From positions 1 through 47,224 of the forward strand of contig NZ_PYAL01000011.1 of NCBI RefSeq assembly GCF_004121055.1: DNA of 47,224 bases, given 5' to 3'. The stretch is from Achromobacter aloeverae (GTDB taxonomy: Bacteria; Pseudomonadota; Gammaproteobacteria; Burkholderiales; Burkholderiaceae_B). Made by a program: the position numbers and the translations under genes. This document shows, in pieces, positions 1 through 7,302 of the stretch. A model generated the notes under the pieces. It saw only the letters and a program-made list of their open reading frames with translations. It did not search any database and was not told the origin of the DNA. Numbering within the stretch: position 1 is the stretch's first letter; every line of letters begins with the position of its first letter.

Positions 1-140
1 CTCGATGGTCGCGCGATCCGCATCAAGCGCCCACACTTATCGGTTGTTTCGTTGTTAAAGAGCGGTACTGCCAACTGCCTTTCGCTGTTTGCCTGACTCG
101 CTACGCCATTTTCGTTGCGTCGCTGTGTCAGCAGCAGAGA
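1..140 (-). promoter_or_regulatory. rRNA operon leader with BoxA antitermination site (16S gene lies left of base 1)
   Basis: Read on the minus strand, this stretch has CGCTCTTTAACA at 64-53, one base from the rrn BoxA consensus TGCTCTTTAACA, followed by CGATAAGTGTGGGCGCTTG (about 42-24), a sequence typical of the leader just before 16S rRNA in Burkholderiales. BoxA recruits the Nus antitermination complex so that the untranslated rRNA transcript escapes Rho. No rRNA sequence itself is in the window. I infer that 16S begins within a short distance to the left and is transcribed leftwards. Confidence 0.8.
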
Positions 141-146
141 AACGAG

Positions 147-212
147 ATTATGAAGCAGTTTTTTGAAGTTGTCAAATTCATTTCTGAACTTTTTTACTTC
201 TTTCAAACGCTG
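147..212 (-). promoter_or_regulatory. Proximal rRNA promoter with UP-like element
   Basis: On the minus strand there is a textbook sigma-70 promoter: TTGACA at 175-170, a 17-base spacer, and CATAAT at 152-147. Transcription would start near 140. Upstream of the -35 (176-212) the sequence is A/T-rich, with A and T tracts in contrast to the GC-rich genome, as expected of an UP element that binds the RNA polymerase alpha C-terminal domains. Its position directly in front of the BoxA leader supports an rrn promoter. Confidence 0.8.
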
Positions 213-429
213 CGTGCTTCTTCGAAGTCACCGCCTTGCATCTGAAACCTGCCTTGCTCGGTCCGCTACCGGACTTCGCTGAAACCATTCTCGGCGGCGC
301 TGCGCGCCCGACCTTGAACTGCTTCTTCTCACTTCACCTTCACGACTACAGACTCGTTTTTTGCGCCTTCGAAACTGCGGGAAATTCCTACTGTTTCGTC
401 GTTGCGTTTTCGTGTCAGAGCAGCGAAGG

Positions 430-465
430 AGCGAGACTATAGCACAGCTTTCTGGCGCGTGTGGG
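430..465 (-). promoter_or_regulatory. Possible distal rRNA promoter, diverged copy of the proximal one
   Basis: On the minus strand a TATAGT at 441-436 is followed by CTCGCTCC and then GCTGCTCTGACAC. This matches, with small gaps, the sequence after the proximal -10 (CTCGTTTC, then GCTGCTGACAC). The two regions look like an ancient duplication about 290 bases apart. The -35 position (CCACAC at 17 bases spacing) is poor, so activity would depend on other contacts. The stretch between the two promoters (213-430) has no gene that I can support. Confidence 0.4.
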
Positions 466-602
466 AGACCCCCGCAAAAATTTTTATCCAACGTCGGCGT
501 TCATCCGACACATGCTCGGCGCAAGGGGCACGGCGTGACGCGGACCCGTGTCGCTGGCTGGAATCCTCTGCCTTATATGACCACGCACAGAGATGGCCAA
601 TG

Positions 603-700
603 CACGCGGACGGACGCACATACACGTATGGACGCGCACCCACGCGCATACACATATGGACGCGCATACACGTACTTATATGGACGCACACGCATGGGCA
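603..700. repeat. Imperfect tandem repeat of alternating purine-pyrimidine sequence
   Basis: Four units, each opening with GGACGC, begin at 612, 630, 658 and 682. They are built from ACAC, GCGC, CATACA and CGTA runs, so purines and pyrimidines alternate for long stretches. Such sequence is prone to left-handed Z-DNA under negative supercoiling. Unit lengths vary (18, 28 and 24 bases). It lies between the rRNA promoters, which fire leftwards, and the rightward gene at 936. Several open frames cross it, but none has a recognisable protein or ribosome site. Beyond this repeat, 470-935 shows no gene. Confidence 0.6.
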
Positions 701-935
701 CGCAACCAGCACATGCGCAGCGCACGCCGTGCCGCCATGCCGCAACGCAACAGTTTCAGATGCATGTAGGCGCGCACCCGCCACAATGGCGGCCATGAGT
801 CGCTCGAAGTTCAGCGGTTTGAACTTCGGCAGTTTTAAATCGGCAGTTGGCAGTTTTGTAGTGCGCGCCAACCCGGCCGCGCCGGAATAGCCGGTTCGCT
901 GGCCAGCGTGGCCCTGGATGCCTTGGAGAAGTCAT

Positions 936-1520
936 ATGAGTTCGACCCGTTTGCCCCGAGTTCCCATACTGGAGCCCGCTCAGATGACGCCCGAACAAAA
1001 ACGCATACACGACGTGATCACGTCCGGACCGCGCGGCCAGGTGCGCGGCCCTCTCGCCGTGTGGCTGCATCGCCCCGCGCTGGCGGAGCCGGCCCAGGCA
1101 CTGGGCCGCTATTGCCGTTTCGAGACCAGTCTGCCGGCCCGGCTTTCGGAATGGGCCATCCTGATATTGGCACGCCATTGGCGTTCGGACTTCGAATGGT
1201 GGGCCCACAAGCCGGCGGCGCTCAAGGCGGGCATCAGCACGGAAATGATAGAGGCCCTGCGCGATGGCCGCCCCATTCCTTACGGCAACCCGGATGAAGC
1301 CTTGATTCACGAGTTCCTCGATGTCCTGCACGCGGAACGCGCCATCGGGCAAGCACTCTATGACCGCATCGTGCATGTGCTGGGCGAAGCGGGGGTCATC
1401 GACCTGGTTGGCATCGCCGGCTACTACACGATGATCTCGATGACCTTGAACGTCTTCGATATACGCCCGCCGGAAGGCAAGCCTTGCGAGCTGGGCGCGA
1501 CGGAGCAGGAAGGCCACTGA
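936..1520 (+). CDS. Carboxymuconolactone decarboxylase family protein
   Basis: The 194-residue protein resembles the AhpD/CMD superfamily of small helical proteins. It has an N-terminal segment rich in 'MTPEQKRIHDVI'-type residues, a central 'LARHWRSDFEWWAHKPAALKAG' region in which W-x-H replaces the catalytic C-x-x-C-x-x-x-H pair, and a C-terminal 'YYTMISMTLNVF' helix. Because the cysteine pair is missing, peroxidase activity is unlikely. Relatives are often annotated as carboxymuconolactone decarboxylases of unknown substrate. I chose the ATG at 936 because TTGGAG ends seven bases before it; an upstream in-frame ATG at 918 has no ribosome site. No operon partner is evident. The next gene faces it from the opposite strand 13 bases after its stop. 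Confidence 0.75.
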   Translation: MSSTRLPRVPILEPAQMTPEQKRIHDVITSGPRGQVRGPLAVWLHRPALAEPAQALGRYCRFETSLPARLSEWAILILARHWRSDFEWWAHKPAALKAGISTEMIEALRDGRPIPYGNPDEALIHEFLDVLHAERAIGQALYDRIVHVLGEAGVIDLVGIAGYYTMISMTLNVFDIRPPEGKPCELGATEQEGH

Positions 1521-1533
1521 CGCCGCCGGCGCC

Positions 1534-1770
1534 TCACCACAACCACGGCTCGCTATCGCGCCCTTGCGACAAGAGTCGGTCCACCCGCAGCCTGTTGACC
1601 TCGTCCTGCGGCAGGCCTATGTCGCGCGCCAAATGCTCGTCCAGATGCCCGACGGCATTGCCCCCTGCCGGCCGGCGCCACCATGCCAGCCAACGCGGCA
1701 ACCACCCCTCCCCAACCGCTTGCGCGGGCGCCGCCGACAGCGCATCCGGCACGACCTGTTCCCGACTCAT
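1534..1770 (-). CDS. DUF1127 domain small protein
   Basis: A 78-residue protein ending in a DUF1127-like motif: 'HLDEHLARDIGLPQDEVNRL' near residues 47-66, preceded by a Trp/Arg-rich segment (WLPRWLAWWRRP). DUF1127 proteins are short, basic and arginine-rich; some act in phosphate or stress responses and RNA turnover in alphaproteobacteria, but no function is established for this one. The start at 1770 follows AGGAG with a seven-base gap. A longer open frame reaching 1893 has no ribosome site and would add a low-quality N-terminus. It is transcribed divergently from the LysR gene, with about 177 bases between them. Confidence 0.65.
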   Translation of the reverse strand: MSREQVVPDALSAAPAQAVGEGWLPRWLAWWRRPAGGNAVGHLDEHLARDIGLPQDEVNRLRVDRLLSQGRDSEPWLW

Positions 1771-1912
1771 CGATATCTCCTGAAAAGACCTCCCGCCCGT
1801 TTCGGCTCGGTGGCGTGGAAAGCGGCCTGCGTTCCGACCGGCCCGGTTCACCGCGGGTCTGGAAATGACATTCTGTTCAGGATATGGAACCAAACCTCCC
1901 TTGGGAATCGAC

Positions 1913-1950
1913 TTGTTCTGCCCATGCTGGACAGCTATCCTTACCAGATG
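1913..1950 (+). promoter_or_regulatory. Candidate promoter placing transcription start at the LysR start codon
   Basis: TTGTTC at 1913-1918 and TATCCT at 1936-1941 are separated by 17 bases. The expected start of transcription, about seven bases further on, coincides with the ATG at 1948. No Shine-Dalgarno sequence precedes that ATG, so a leaderless messenger is possible. This is an inference from sequence only. Confidence 0.35.
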
Positions 1951-2895
1951 CCCAGACTGCCGCTAAACACCCTCCCCACCTTCCGTGCGATCGCCGAACT
2001 GCAGAACCTGCGCGCGGCGGCGGATGCCCTGCACCTGACGCACAGCGCCGTCAGCCAACAGCTGCGCGTGCTGGAAACGCAGCTGGGCCATTCCGTATTC
2101 GACCGGCATGGCCGGCGCTTGCGTCTCAATGCCGCGGGCGCCGCCTTGCTGCCTTACGTCAAGGAAGCGCTGGCGCAACTGGATGAAGGGATGCAGGCGG
2201 CCGCGGCCGTGGCCGGTTCAACCCGCCAGCGCTTGCGACTGAGCGTGCTGCCGTCGTTCGCGCAGCGCTGGCTGCTGCCCCGCATGGGACGTTGGCGCGA
2301 ACAGCATCCCGAGATCGCCCTCGAGATCGAGAGCTCGCAGCAACTGGTCGACGTGCGGCGCGAAGGCTTTCACGCCGCCTTGCGGCAAGGACGCGGCCCG
2401 TGGCCCGGCCTGGAGTCGGAGAAATTGTTCGACCACCCCATGCCCATGATCCTGGTCGGCTCGCCCGCCGCGGCGCGGCGGCTGGCCGGCGCGACGCCGA
2501 CCGACTATGCGCGCGAGCCCCTGCTGGGTGAAGCAGGACTGTGGGAGCAGTGGTTCAGCGCGGCCGGCGCGCCCTGCAAGGTAAGCACGGTCGCGGTTTT
2601 CAATGACGCAGGCCTGCTCTTGGCGGCGGTCGAACAGAACCTGGGCCTGGCGGTGGTGCGTGAACTGCTGGCGGCGGACGCCTTGCGCGACGGCCGCCTG
2701 GTGCGCCTGTCGCCGGTCGAAATTCCCTACGACACCGCCCACGCCTACCAGCTCGTCTACCCGACCAATCTGCGGGACTGGCCACCGCTATTGATCCTGC
2801 GCGACTGGATACGGGCAGAGCTGGACGCGTCGCGGCTGGCGCTGCGGCAAGACAGGCCGGAGCCGGCCTCTCACGCGCTATCCAGTTCCCGGTAG
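1948..2895 (+). CDS. LysR-family transcriptional regulator (GcvA type)
   Basis: A 315-residue LysR regulator. The N-terminal winged helix-turn-helix is clear ('AAADALHLTHSAVSQQLRVL', residues about 24-43), followed by the linker helix and a periplasmic-binding-protein-like effector domain. The opening 'MPRLPLNTLPTF' is typical of the GcvA-like subgroup. I chose 1948 by family alignment; an ATG at 1924 is also in frame and neither has a good ribosome site. Its last 25 bases overlap, tail to tail, the 3' end of the glutathione transferase gene, and the DUF1127 gene is divergent upstream. LysR regulators usually control a divergent neighbour, so the DUF1127 gene is one possible target; this is inference. 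Confidence 0.85.
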   Translation: MPRLPLNTLPTFRAIAELQNLRAAADALHLTHSAVSQQLRVLETQLGHSVFDRHGRRLRLNAAGAALLPYVKEALAQLDEGMQAAAAVAGSTRQRLRLSVLPSFAQRWLLPRMGRWREQHPEIALEIESSQQLVDVRREGFHAALRQGRGPWPGLESEKLFDHPMPMILVGSPAAARRLAGATPTDYAREPLLGEAGLWEQWFSAAGAPCKVSTVAVFNDAGLLLAAVEQNLGLAVVRELLAADALRDGRLVRLSPVEIPYDTAHAYQLVYPTNLRDWPPLLILRDWIRAELDASRLALRQDRPEPASHALSSSR

Positions 2896-3578
2896 TGGCG
2901 GAAAATGCCGTCGCCATAAGGAAGGCGCCGGTCGCTCTTGAAGTAGTCCTGCAACTCGGGCAAGCCGGCCACCCGCGCATGCAGCTCGGTCACGCGCGGA
3001 TATTGCCGGACCAGCGTCTCCATGCGCTTCGGAAAGGCATAGAGCAAGCCGTCGACCAGATGGAACAGGGAAAGATCGGCATAACTCCAGCGCACGCCAC
3101 CCGCCAGCCAGTCGCCGCGCGCGGCCAGGACGGCGTCGAAGTAGCCCAGGAATTTCGGCATGCGGCTATTGCGGAAATCGTCGGCCCGGCGCCGCGCCTC
3201 TTGCTGCTGCTCGTCGTAGTAGAGGCCGGCGGCCACCGGATGATGGCTGTCATGCGCCTCGGTCACCACGTCCGCGATGGTGAGCTGCAACTGGTTGACC
3301 CACAGCCGGCCCGCCACATCATCCGGCGCCAGGCCGTGCTTTTCACCCAGGTACAGCAGGATATTGGCCGTCTGCGCGATGACCAGCTCGCCGGCCACCA
3401 GATACGGCGGCGCGAAAGGCGGGCACAGCGGATGGGCGCGCATGTCGCGCAACATGGCCTCCTCCCCGTTCGGCTCCCGCGCGCGGTCCCGATACGGCAG
3501 GCCCGCGGCCTCCAGCGCCAGGCGGACGAACTCGCCACGCCCGGGAATGCCTGTCCAATACCAAAGGTCATAGACCAT
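2871..3578 (-). CDS. Glutathione S-transferase family protein
   Basis: The 235-residue protein has the two-domain glutathione transferase layout. A thioredoxin-like N-terminal domain (starting 'MVYDLWYWTGIPGRGEFVRL', with the 'IAQTANILLYLGEKHGL' glutathione-contacting segment near residues 68-84) precedes an all-helical C-terminal domain containing 'SYADLSLFHLVDGLL', the N-capping region of the family. The early Tyr/Trp residues suggest a tyrosine-type or GSTA/sigma-like catalytic site. It probably acts in cytosolic detoxification; the substrate is unknown. The start at 3578 follows AGGAGG by six bases, a strong site. The gene stands alone and converges on the LysR gene with a 25-base overlap of coding ends. 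Confidence 0.85.
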   Translation of the reverse strand: MVYDLWYWTGIPGRGEFVRLALEAAGLPYRDRAREPNGEEAMLRDMRAHPLCPPFAPPYLVAGELVIAQTANILLYLGEKHGLAPDDVAGRLWVNQLQLTIADVVTEAHDSHHPVAAGLYYDEQQQEARRRADDFRNSRMPKFLGYFDAVLAARGDWLAGGVRWSYADLSLFHLVDGLLYAFPKRMETLVRQYPRVTELHARVAGLPELQDYFKSDRRLPYGDGIFRHYRELDSA

Positions 3579-3754
3579 TACCGCCTCCTGTAAAAGGAAT
3601 GAGGAAAGTCCAACCGGGCGCAACCGGGATGCCTGCCCTTGCTGCCCGCCTGGATACCCCACGGCTGTCCTGCGCAGGAGTCCACGATATGCCGACTGGA
3701 GCCGGTCCCTCGCCACCGCATTAGTTTGTTGCACATGGGGGGAATCGGCTTGTT

Positions 3755-6361
3755 ATGCTGCGACCGTCCCAAAACCCTCCCGCAAGAATGAACTCCTCGA
3801 TCGTTACGCGCCCCCGCACGCCAGCCTTGGCGGCGGCCCAGGGCACGCACCTGGCGCAAGGCGCCGGCCCGGCCCATGGGATTGCCCGCGGCCTGGTCCT
3901 GTCCCTGTGGCTCTGCCTGAACCTGTGCCTGGGCATGCTCCTGGCCGGCGTCGCCCCTCCCGCCCACGCGCAAGGCGGCGCCACGGCAACCACCGATGCC
4001 GAAAAATCGCCGGAAAAGGCCCTGGACGCCGCGCGCAAGCAGATGGATGCCCTACGCAAGGGCCTGAGCGACGTGACGGACGATGCCGAGCTGTTGCGCC
4101 GCCGCGCCGCCGCCCTCGACATCCAGACCAAGGCCGACGCCATCGCCGACCGCCTGGCGCCCGCGGTCGCCGCGATGCAGGCCCGCCTGACGGAGCTGGG
4201 CCCGGTGCCCGACGGCGCCAAGGAAGCGCACGATGTCGCCACGCAGCGCGCCGAACTGGAAAAATCGCGTACCGCGCTGGACGCGCAGGTCAAGCTGGCG
4301 CGCCTGCTGTCGGTCGAGGGCGTACAGACCGCCGAGCAGGTCGCCAATGTGCGCCGCGCGCAATTCCAGGCCCGCCTGGGCGAGCGGCGAGCGTCCATTC
4401 TGGGCGCGCCCTTCTGGTCGGAATTCCGCGGCGACGGCCCACGCGACATCGCGCGCCTGGGAGACCTGACCGAAGAACTGGAGGCCGCGCTGGCCGGCCC
4501 GCCGGCGTGGGCCTGGATCGCGCTGGCCGCGGCGCTGGCGATCGTCATTGGCTTGTGGACCTTGATCAGCCGCGCGCTGATCCGTCTCACCGCGTCACGC
4601 GTCCCCGCCGGACGCCTGCGCCGCTCCGTGCATGCCTTGACCATCGTCCTGCTGGCGACGATCACGCCAGGGCTGATCGCGGAACTGGCCTTCATCGCGC
4701 TGGACTGGACCGGCGACCTGGCCGACGACACCCGCGCGCTGCTGGCCGGCACCGCCGGCATCATCTGCTTCGGCGGCTTCGTGGCCGGCCTGGGCATCGC
4801 GCTGCTGGAGCCCTCGCGCCCCTCGTGGCGCCTGCTCAACATCCCCGACGAGATCGCCACGCGCATGCGCTGGTTCCCATTGACGCTGGGACCGCTGGTG
4901 AGCCTGATCTGGGTATTCGAACGCCTGCCCGGCGTCATCAGCGCCAGCCTCAGCACCACCATCCTCGCGAATTGCATTGCCGCCTTCGCGCTTGGCAGCA
5001 TCGTGGCGCTGGGGCTGACACGGCTGGAACGCGCGCGGCGCAGCGCGCTGCGCGACCCCGAAACAGGGCGCGTGCCGCCGCGCAGCCTGCTTTACGTCAT
5101 CGCCGTCAGCGCCATCTGGCTGGCGTTGACCGGCGCGCTGGTGGCGCTGCTGGTCGGCTACGTGGCGTTCGGCAACTTCGTGGTGAAGCAGCTGATATGG
5201 AGCATCATCGTGGTCGCGGCCACCTACCTGCTCTCCCTGCTGGTCGACGATTTCTTTATCGCCGTGCTGGGATCCCGGCGCGACCATGGCGACAAGGACA
5301 AGGACCAGGACAGGCACACGCCCCGCCTGCGCGACCAGGCCGCCGTGCTGCTGTCCGGCGTCGCGCGGCTGTTCATCGCGGTGGTGGCCATCACCCTGGT
5401 GCTGAGCCAGTTCGGCGAAGGGCCGACGGAACTGCTGCAACGGGTGGACCAGTGGCGCAACGGCCTGGCCATCGGCGAGGTGCAACTGCGTCCCGCGGCC
5501 CTGATGCAAGGCCTGCTGGTGCTGGCCCTGGGGCTGCTGGCCGTGCGGGTGCTCAAGCGCTGGCTCACCGCGCACTTCCTGCCGACCACGACGCTGGACA
5601 CCGGCATGCAGACGTCCACCACGACCTTGTTCGGCTACGTGGGCATCGTGATCGCGGTTGCCTTGTCGCTGTCGGCGCTGGGCATCGGGCTGGAAAGAGT
5701 GGCCTGGGTCGCCAGCGCCCTGTCGGTGGGGATAGGTTTCGGCCTCCAGGCGGTGGTGCAGAACTTCGTCTCGGGCCTGATACTGCTGGCCGAGCGGCCG
5801 GTCAAGGTGGGAGACTGGGTGTCGCTGGGCGGGGTGGAAGGCGATATCCGCCGCATCAACGTGCGCGCGACCGAGATCCAGATGAGCGACCGTTCCACGG
5901 TGATCGTGCCGAACTCGGAATTCATCACCAAGACGGTGCGCAACGTCACCCACGCCAACCCGCTGGGCCTGGTCCAGATCAAGCTGCCGATGCCCTTGAG
6001 CGCGAACGCGGCCACGGTCAAGGAAACCATCCTGGCGGCCTTCGCCGAGCATCCGGATGTCCTGGAAGCGCCGCCGCCCAACGTCTACCTGGACGCCATC
6101 GACGCCAGCAATCTGCAGTTCAACGCCACCGCGTATGTCTCGTCGCCGCGCCAGGCCTACGGCACGCGGAGCACGCTGCTGTTCGATATCCTGCAACGGC
6201 TGGCGCAGAACGGCATCACGCTGGGCAAGCCGCCCACCCTGCTGGTAAGCGCGCCCGTGGCAGCCTCGATGCCGGCGCTGGCGCCCTTGGCGCCATTGGC
6301 GCCAAGGGCGCCATCTACCGTGGCGGCCGCGCCTCCGGCGTCGGACGACGCGCAGCCCTGA
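3755..6361 (+). CDS. MscS-family mechanosensitive channel with DUF3772-like N-terminal domain
   Basis: An 868-residue inner-membrane protein. It has a signal sequence (hydrophobic run near residues 47-66, then 'APPAHAQ'), a periplasmic helical region of about 170 residues resembling DUF3772, about ten predicted membrane spans, and then the MscS pore helix and beta domain. These last show as 'SVGIGFGLQAVVQNF' from about residue 656, 'RPVKVGDWVSLGGVEGDI' and 'IVPNSEFITKTVRN'. Large MscS paralogs (YbiO/MscK type) release solutes on hypo-osmotic shock. The C-terminus ends in an Ala-Pro-rich tail encoded by a palindrome. An alternative start is the ATG at 3788; neither start has a strong ribosome site. 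The next gene converges on it. Confidence 0.9.
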   Translation: MLRPSQNPPARMNSSIVTRPRTPALAAAQGTHLAQGAGPAHGIARGLVLSLWLCLNLCLGMLLAGVAPPAHAQGGATATTDAEKSPEKALDAARKQMDALRKGLSDVTDDAELLRRRAAALDIQTKADAIADRLAPAVAAMQARLTELGPVPDGAKEAHDVATQRAELEKSRTALDAQVKLARLLSVEGVQTAEQVANVRRAQFQARLGERRASILGAPFWSEFRGDGPRDIARLGDLTEELEAALAGPPAWAWIALAAALAIVIGLWTLISRALIRLTASRVPAGRLRRSVHALTIVLLATITPGLIAELAFIALDWTGDLADDTRALLAGTAGIICFGGFVAGLGIALLEPSRPSWRLLNIPDEIATRMRWFPLTLGPLVSLIWVFERLPGVISASLSTTILANCIAAFALGSIVALGLTRLERARRSALRDPETGRVPPRSLLYVIAVSAIWLALTGALVALLVGYVAFGNFVVKQLIWSIIVVAATYLLSLLVDDFFIAVLGSRRDHGDKDKDQDRHTPRLRDQAAVLLSGVARLFIAVVAITLVLSQFGEGPTELLQRVDQWRNGLAIGEVQLRPAALMQGLLVLALGLLAVRVLKRWLTAHFLPTTTLDTGMQTSTTTLFGYVGIVIAVALSLSALGIGLERVAWVASALSVGIGFGLQAVVQNFVSGLILLAERPVKVGDWVSLGGVEGDIRRINVRATEIQMSDRSTVIVPNSEFITKTVRNVTHANPLGLVQIKLPMPLSANAATVKETILAAFAEHPDVLEAPPPNVYLDAIDASNLQFNATAYVSSPRQAYGTRSTLLFDILQRLAQNGITLGKPPTLLVSAPVAASMPALAPLAPLAPRAPSTVAAAPPASDDAQP
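6279..6313. repeat. Perfect 16-bp inverted repeat inside the 3' end of the MscS gene
   Basis: The left arm TGGCGCCCTTGGCGCC (6279-6294) and its exact reverse complement (6298-6313) are separated by three bases. It encodes the Leu-Ala-Pro repeats of the channel's tail. The RNA would form a very stable hairpin about 50 bases before the stop codon. There is no T-run, so it is not a classical terminator; it may protect the mRNA 3' end. Confidence 0.7.
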
Positions 6362-6426
6362 GTCCCTGGGTAGTCCACCCGGTACTCCACCCCGGAGCAC
6401 CACCCCGCGCCGGGCGCCGGCGCGGG

Positions 6427-7035
6427 CTAGAAGAAACTCCAGAAGCCCCGGTCGAGGTCCTTCTTGCAGCCCGCGTATTGCACGCGGTAGCGCTCGGCCC
6501 GCGCCTGCACCTTGCGCGAAACGCCCGTCAGCCAGGCCTTCTTGCGATAGGTGCCGGCACGATAGCCGCCCCAGCCTTCGTGATAGTTCAGGTACTGGCC
6601 ATAGGCGTCGGTCTTGGCCACGCCGTTCAGGCGCTGGGTCTTGGTGATGTACCAGCCCATGAAGTCCATGGCGTCGCTGAAATCGTCACGGTGGGCGAAC
6701 CAGCGGCTGTTCTCCCGGACATAATCGTCCCAGGTCTCGTCCTTGACCTGGGCGTAGCCGTAGGCGGAACTGACCCGGCCCCAGGGAATGACCCATAGCA
6801 GATAATCGCGCGGCGGCTTGGCGTCCTGGCGGAAGCCGGACTCCTGGTACAGGATGGCGAAGGGGACCTGCACCGGCACGCCCCATTTCTTCTCGGTGGA
6901 GACGGCCGCATCGTACCAGTCGTCTTTTTCGCGAAAGATGGCGCAGATGTCGTCGGGATTGCGGGGCGGCGACGTGGCGCAACCGGCCAGCGCGCCCAGC
7001 ACCGCCAGCAGGACGGCAAGGCTAAGGGCGCGCAC
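6427..7035 (-). CDS. Outer-membrane-type lipoprotein with lytic transglycosylase (SLT) fold
   Basis: A 202-residue lipoprotein. Residues 1-19 are a lipoprotein signal ending in the lipobox Leu-Ala-Gly-Cys (Cys19), so the mature protein is lipid-anchored. The body resembles family 1 lytic transglycosylases: 'AILYQESGF' carries the putative catalytic Glu65, 'SSAYGYAQVKDETWDDY' matches the YGxxQ/M motif, and 'NYHEGWGGY' resembles the third conserved segment. It would cleave glycan strands of peptidoglycan in the periplasm. The start is GTG at 7035, chosen because GGAGGA lies just upstream and because it places the signal peptide at the N-terminus. Longer frames up to 7167 begin with non-signal sequence. 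It converges on the MscS gene. Confidence 0.8.
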   Translation of the reverse strand: MRALSLAVLLAVLGALAGCATSPPRNPDDICAIFREKDDWYDAAVSTEKKWGVPVQVPFAILYQESGFRQDAKPPRDYLLWVIPWGRVSSAYGYAQVKDETWDDYVRENSRWFAHRDDFSDAMDFMGWYITKTQRLNGVAKTDAYGQYLNYHEGWGGYRAGTYRKKAWLTGVSRKVQARAERYRVQYAGCKKDLDRGFWSFF

Positions 7036-7204
7036 GATTCCTCCGGCAGGCCGGCGCGCGGCGCGGCATGGGCGTGAGCGGAGCAGGTCGGGCAAGCGCG
7101 CCTCCCAGAAAAGCGAAGCGCCGATTGTAACGGTGTGCATCGCCCCCGCGCCCCGCGCCGCCCGCATCGGCCGCGCCCCGTTTTACGTTGCACGCCGTCC
7201 TCAT

Positions 7205-7225
7205 GTCTTATATAAGATATAAGAC
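7205..7225. promoter_or_regulatory. Palindromic operator upstream of acnB
   Basis: GTCTTATA (7205-7212) and TATAAGAC (7218-7225) form a perfect inverted repeat around TAAGA; the right side can also be read as two direct TATAAGA copies. It abuts the acnB -35 element on its upstream side. The position suits an activator or a repressor of the GntR or LysR type that controls citric-acid-cycle genes. The regulator is not identified in this window. Confidence 0.6.
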
Positions 7226-7228
7226 CCC

Positions 7229-7257
7229 TTGATCCCACGCCGGCGGACTACTACAAT
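7229..7257 (+). promoter_or_regulatory. acnB sigma-70 promoter
   Basis: TTGATC at 7229-7234 and TACAAT at 7252-7257 are 17 bases apart. Transcription should start near 7264, giving a leader of about 39 bases before the acnB ATG. Confidence 0.6.
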
Positions 7258-7302
7258 CGCCGCCGAGACTCTTCCCTCACCAACCGCTAAGCAGGCACCT
7301 TC

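Noticed and set aside
3907-6798. 963-codon frame across the MscS gene and part of the lipoprotein gene
   Set aside because: Arg/Pro/Gly-rich out-of-frame reading of two well-supported genes.
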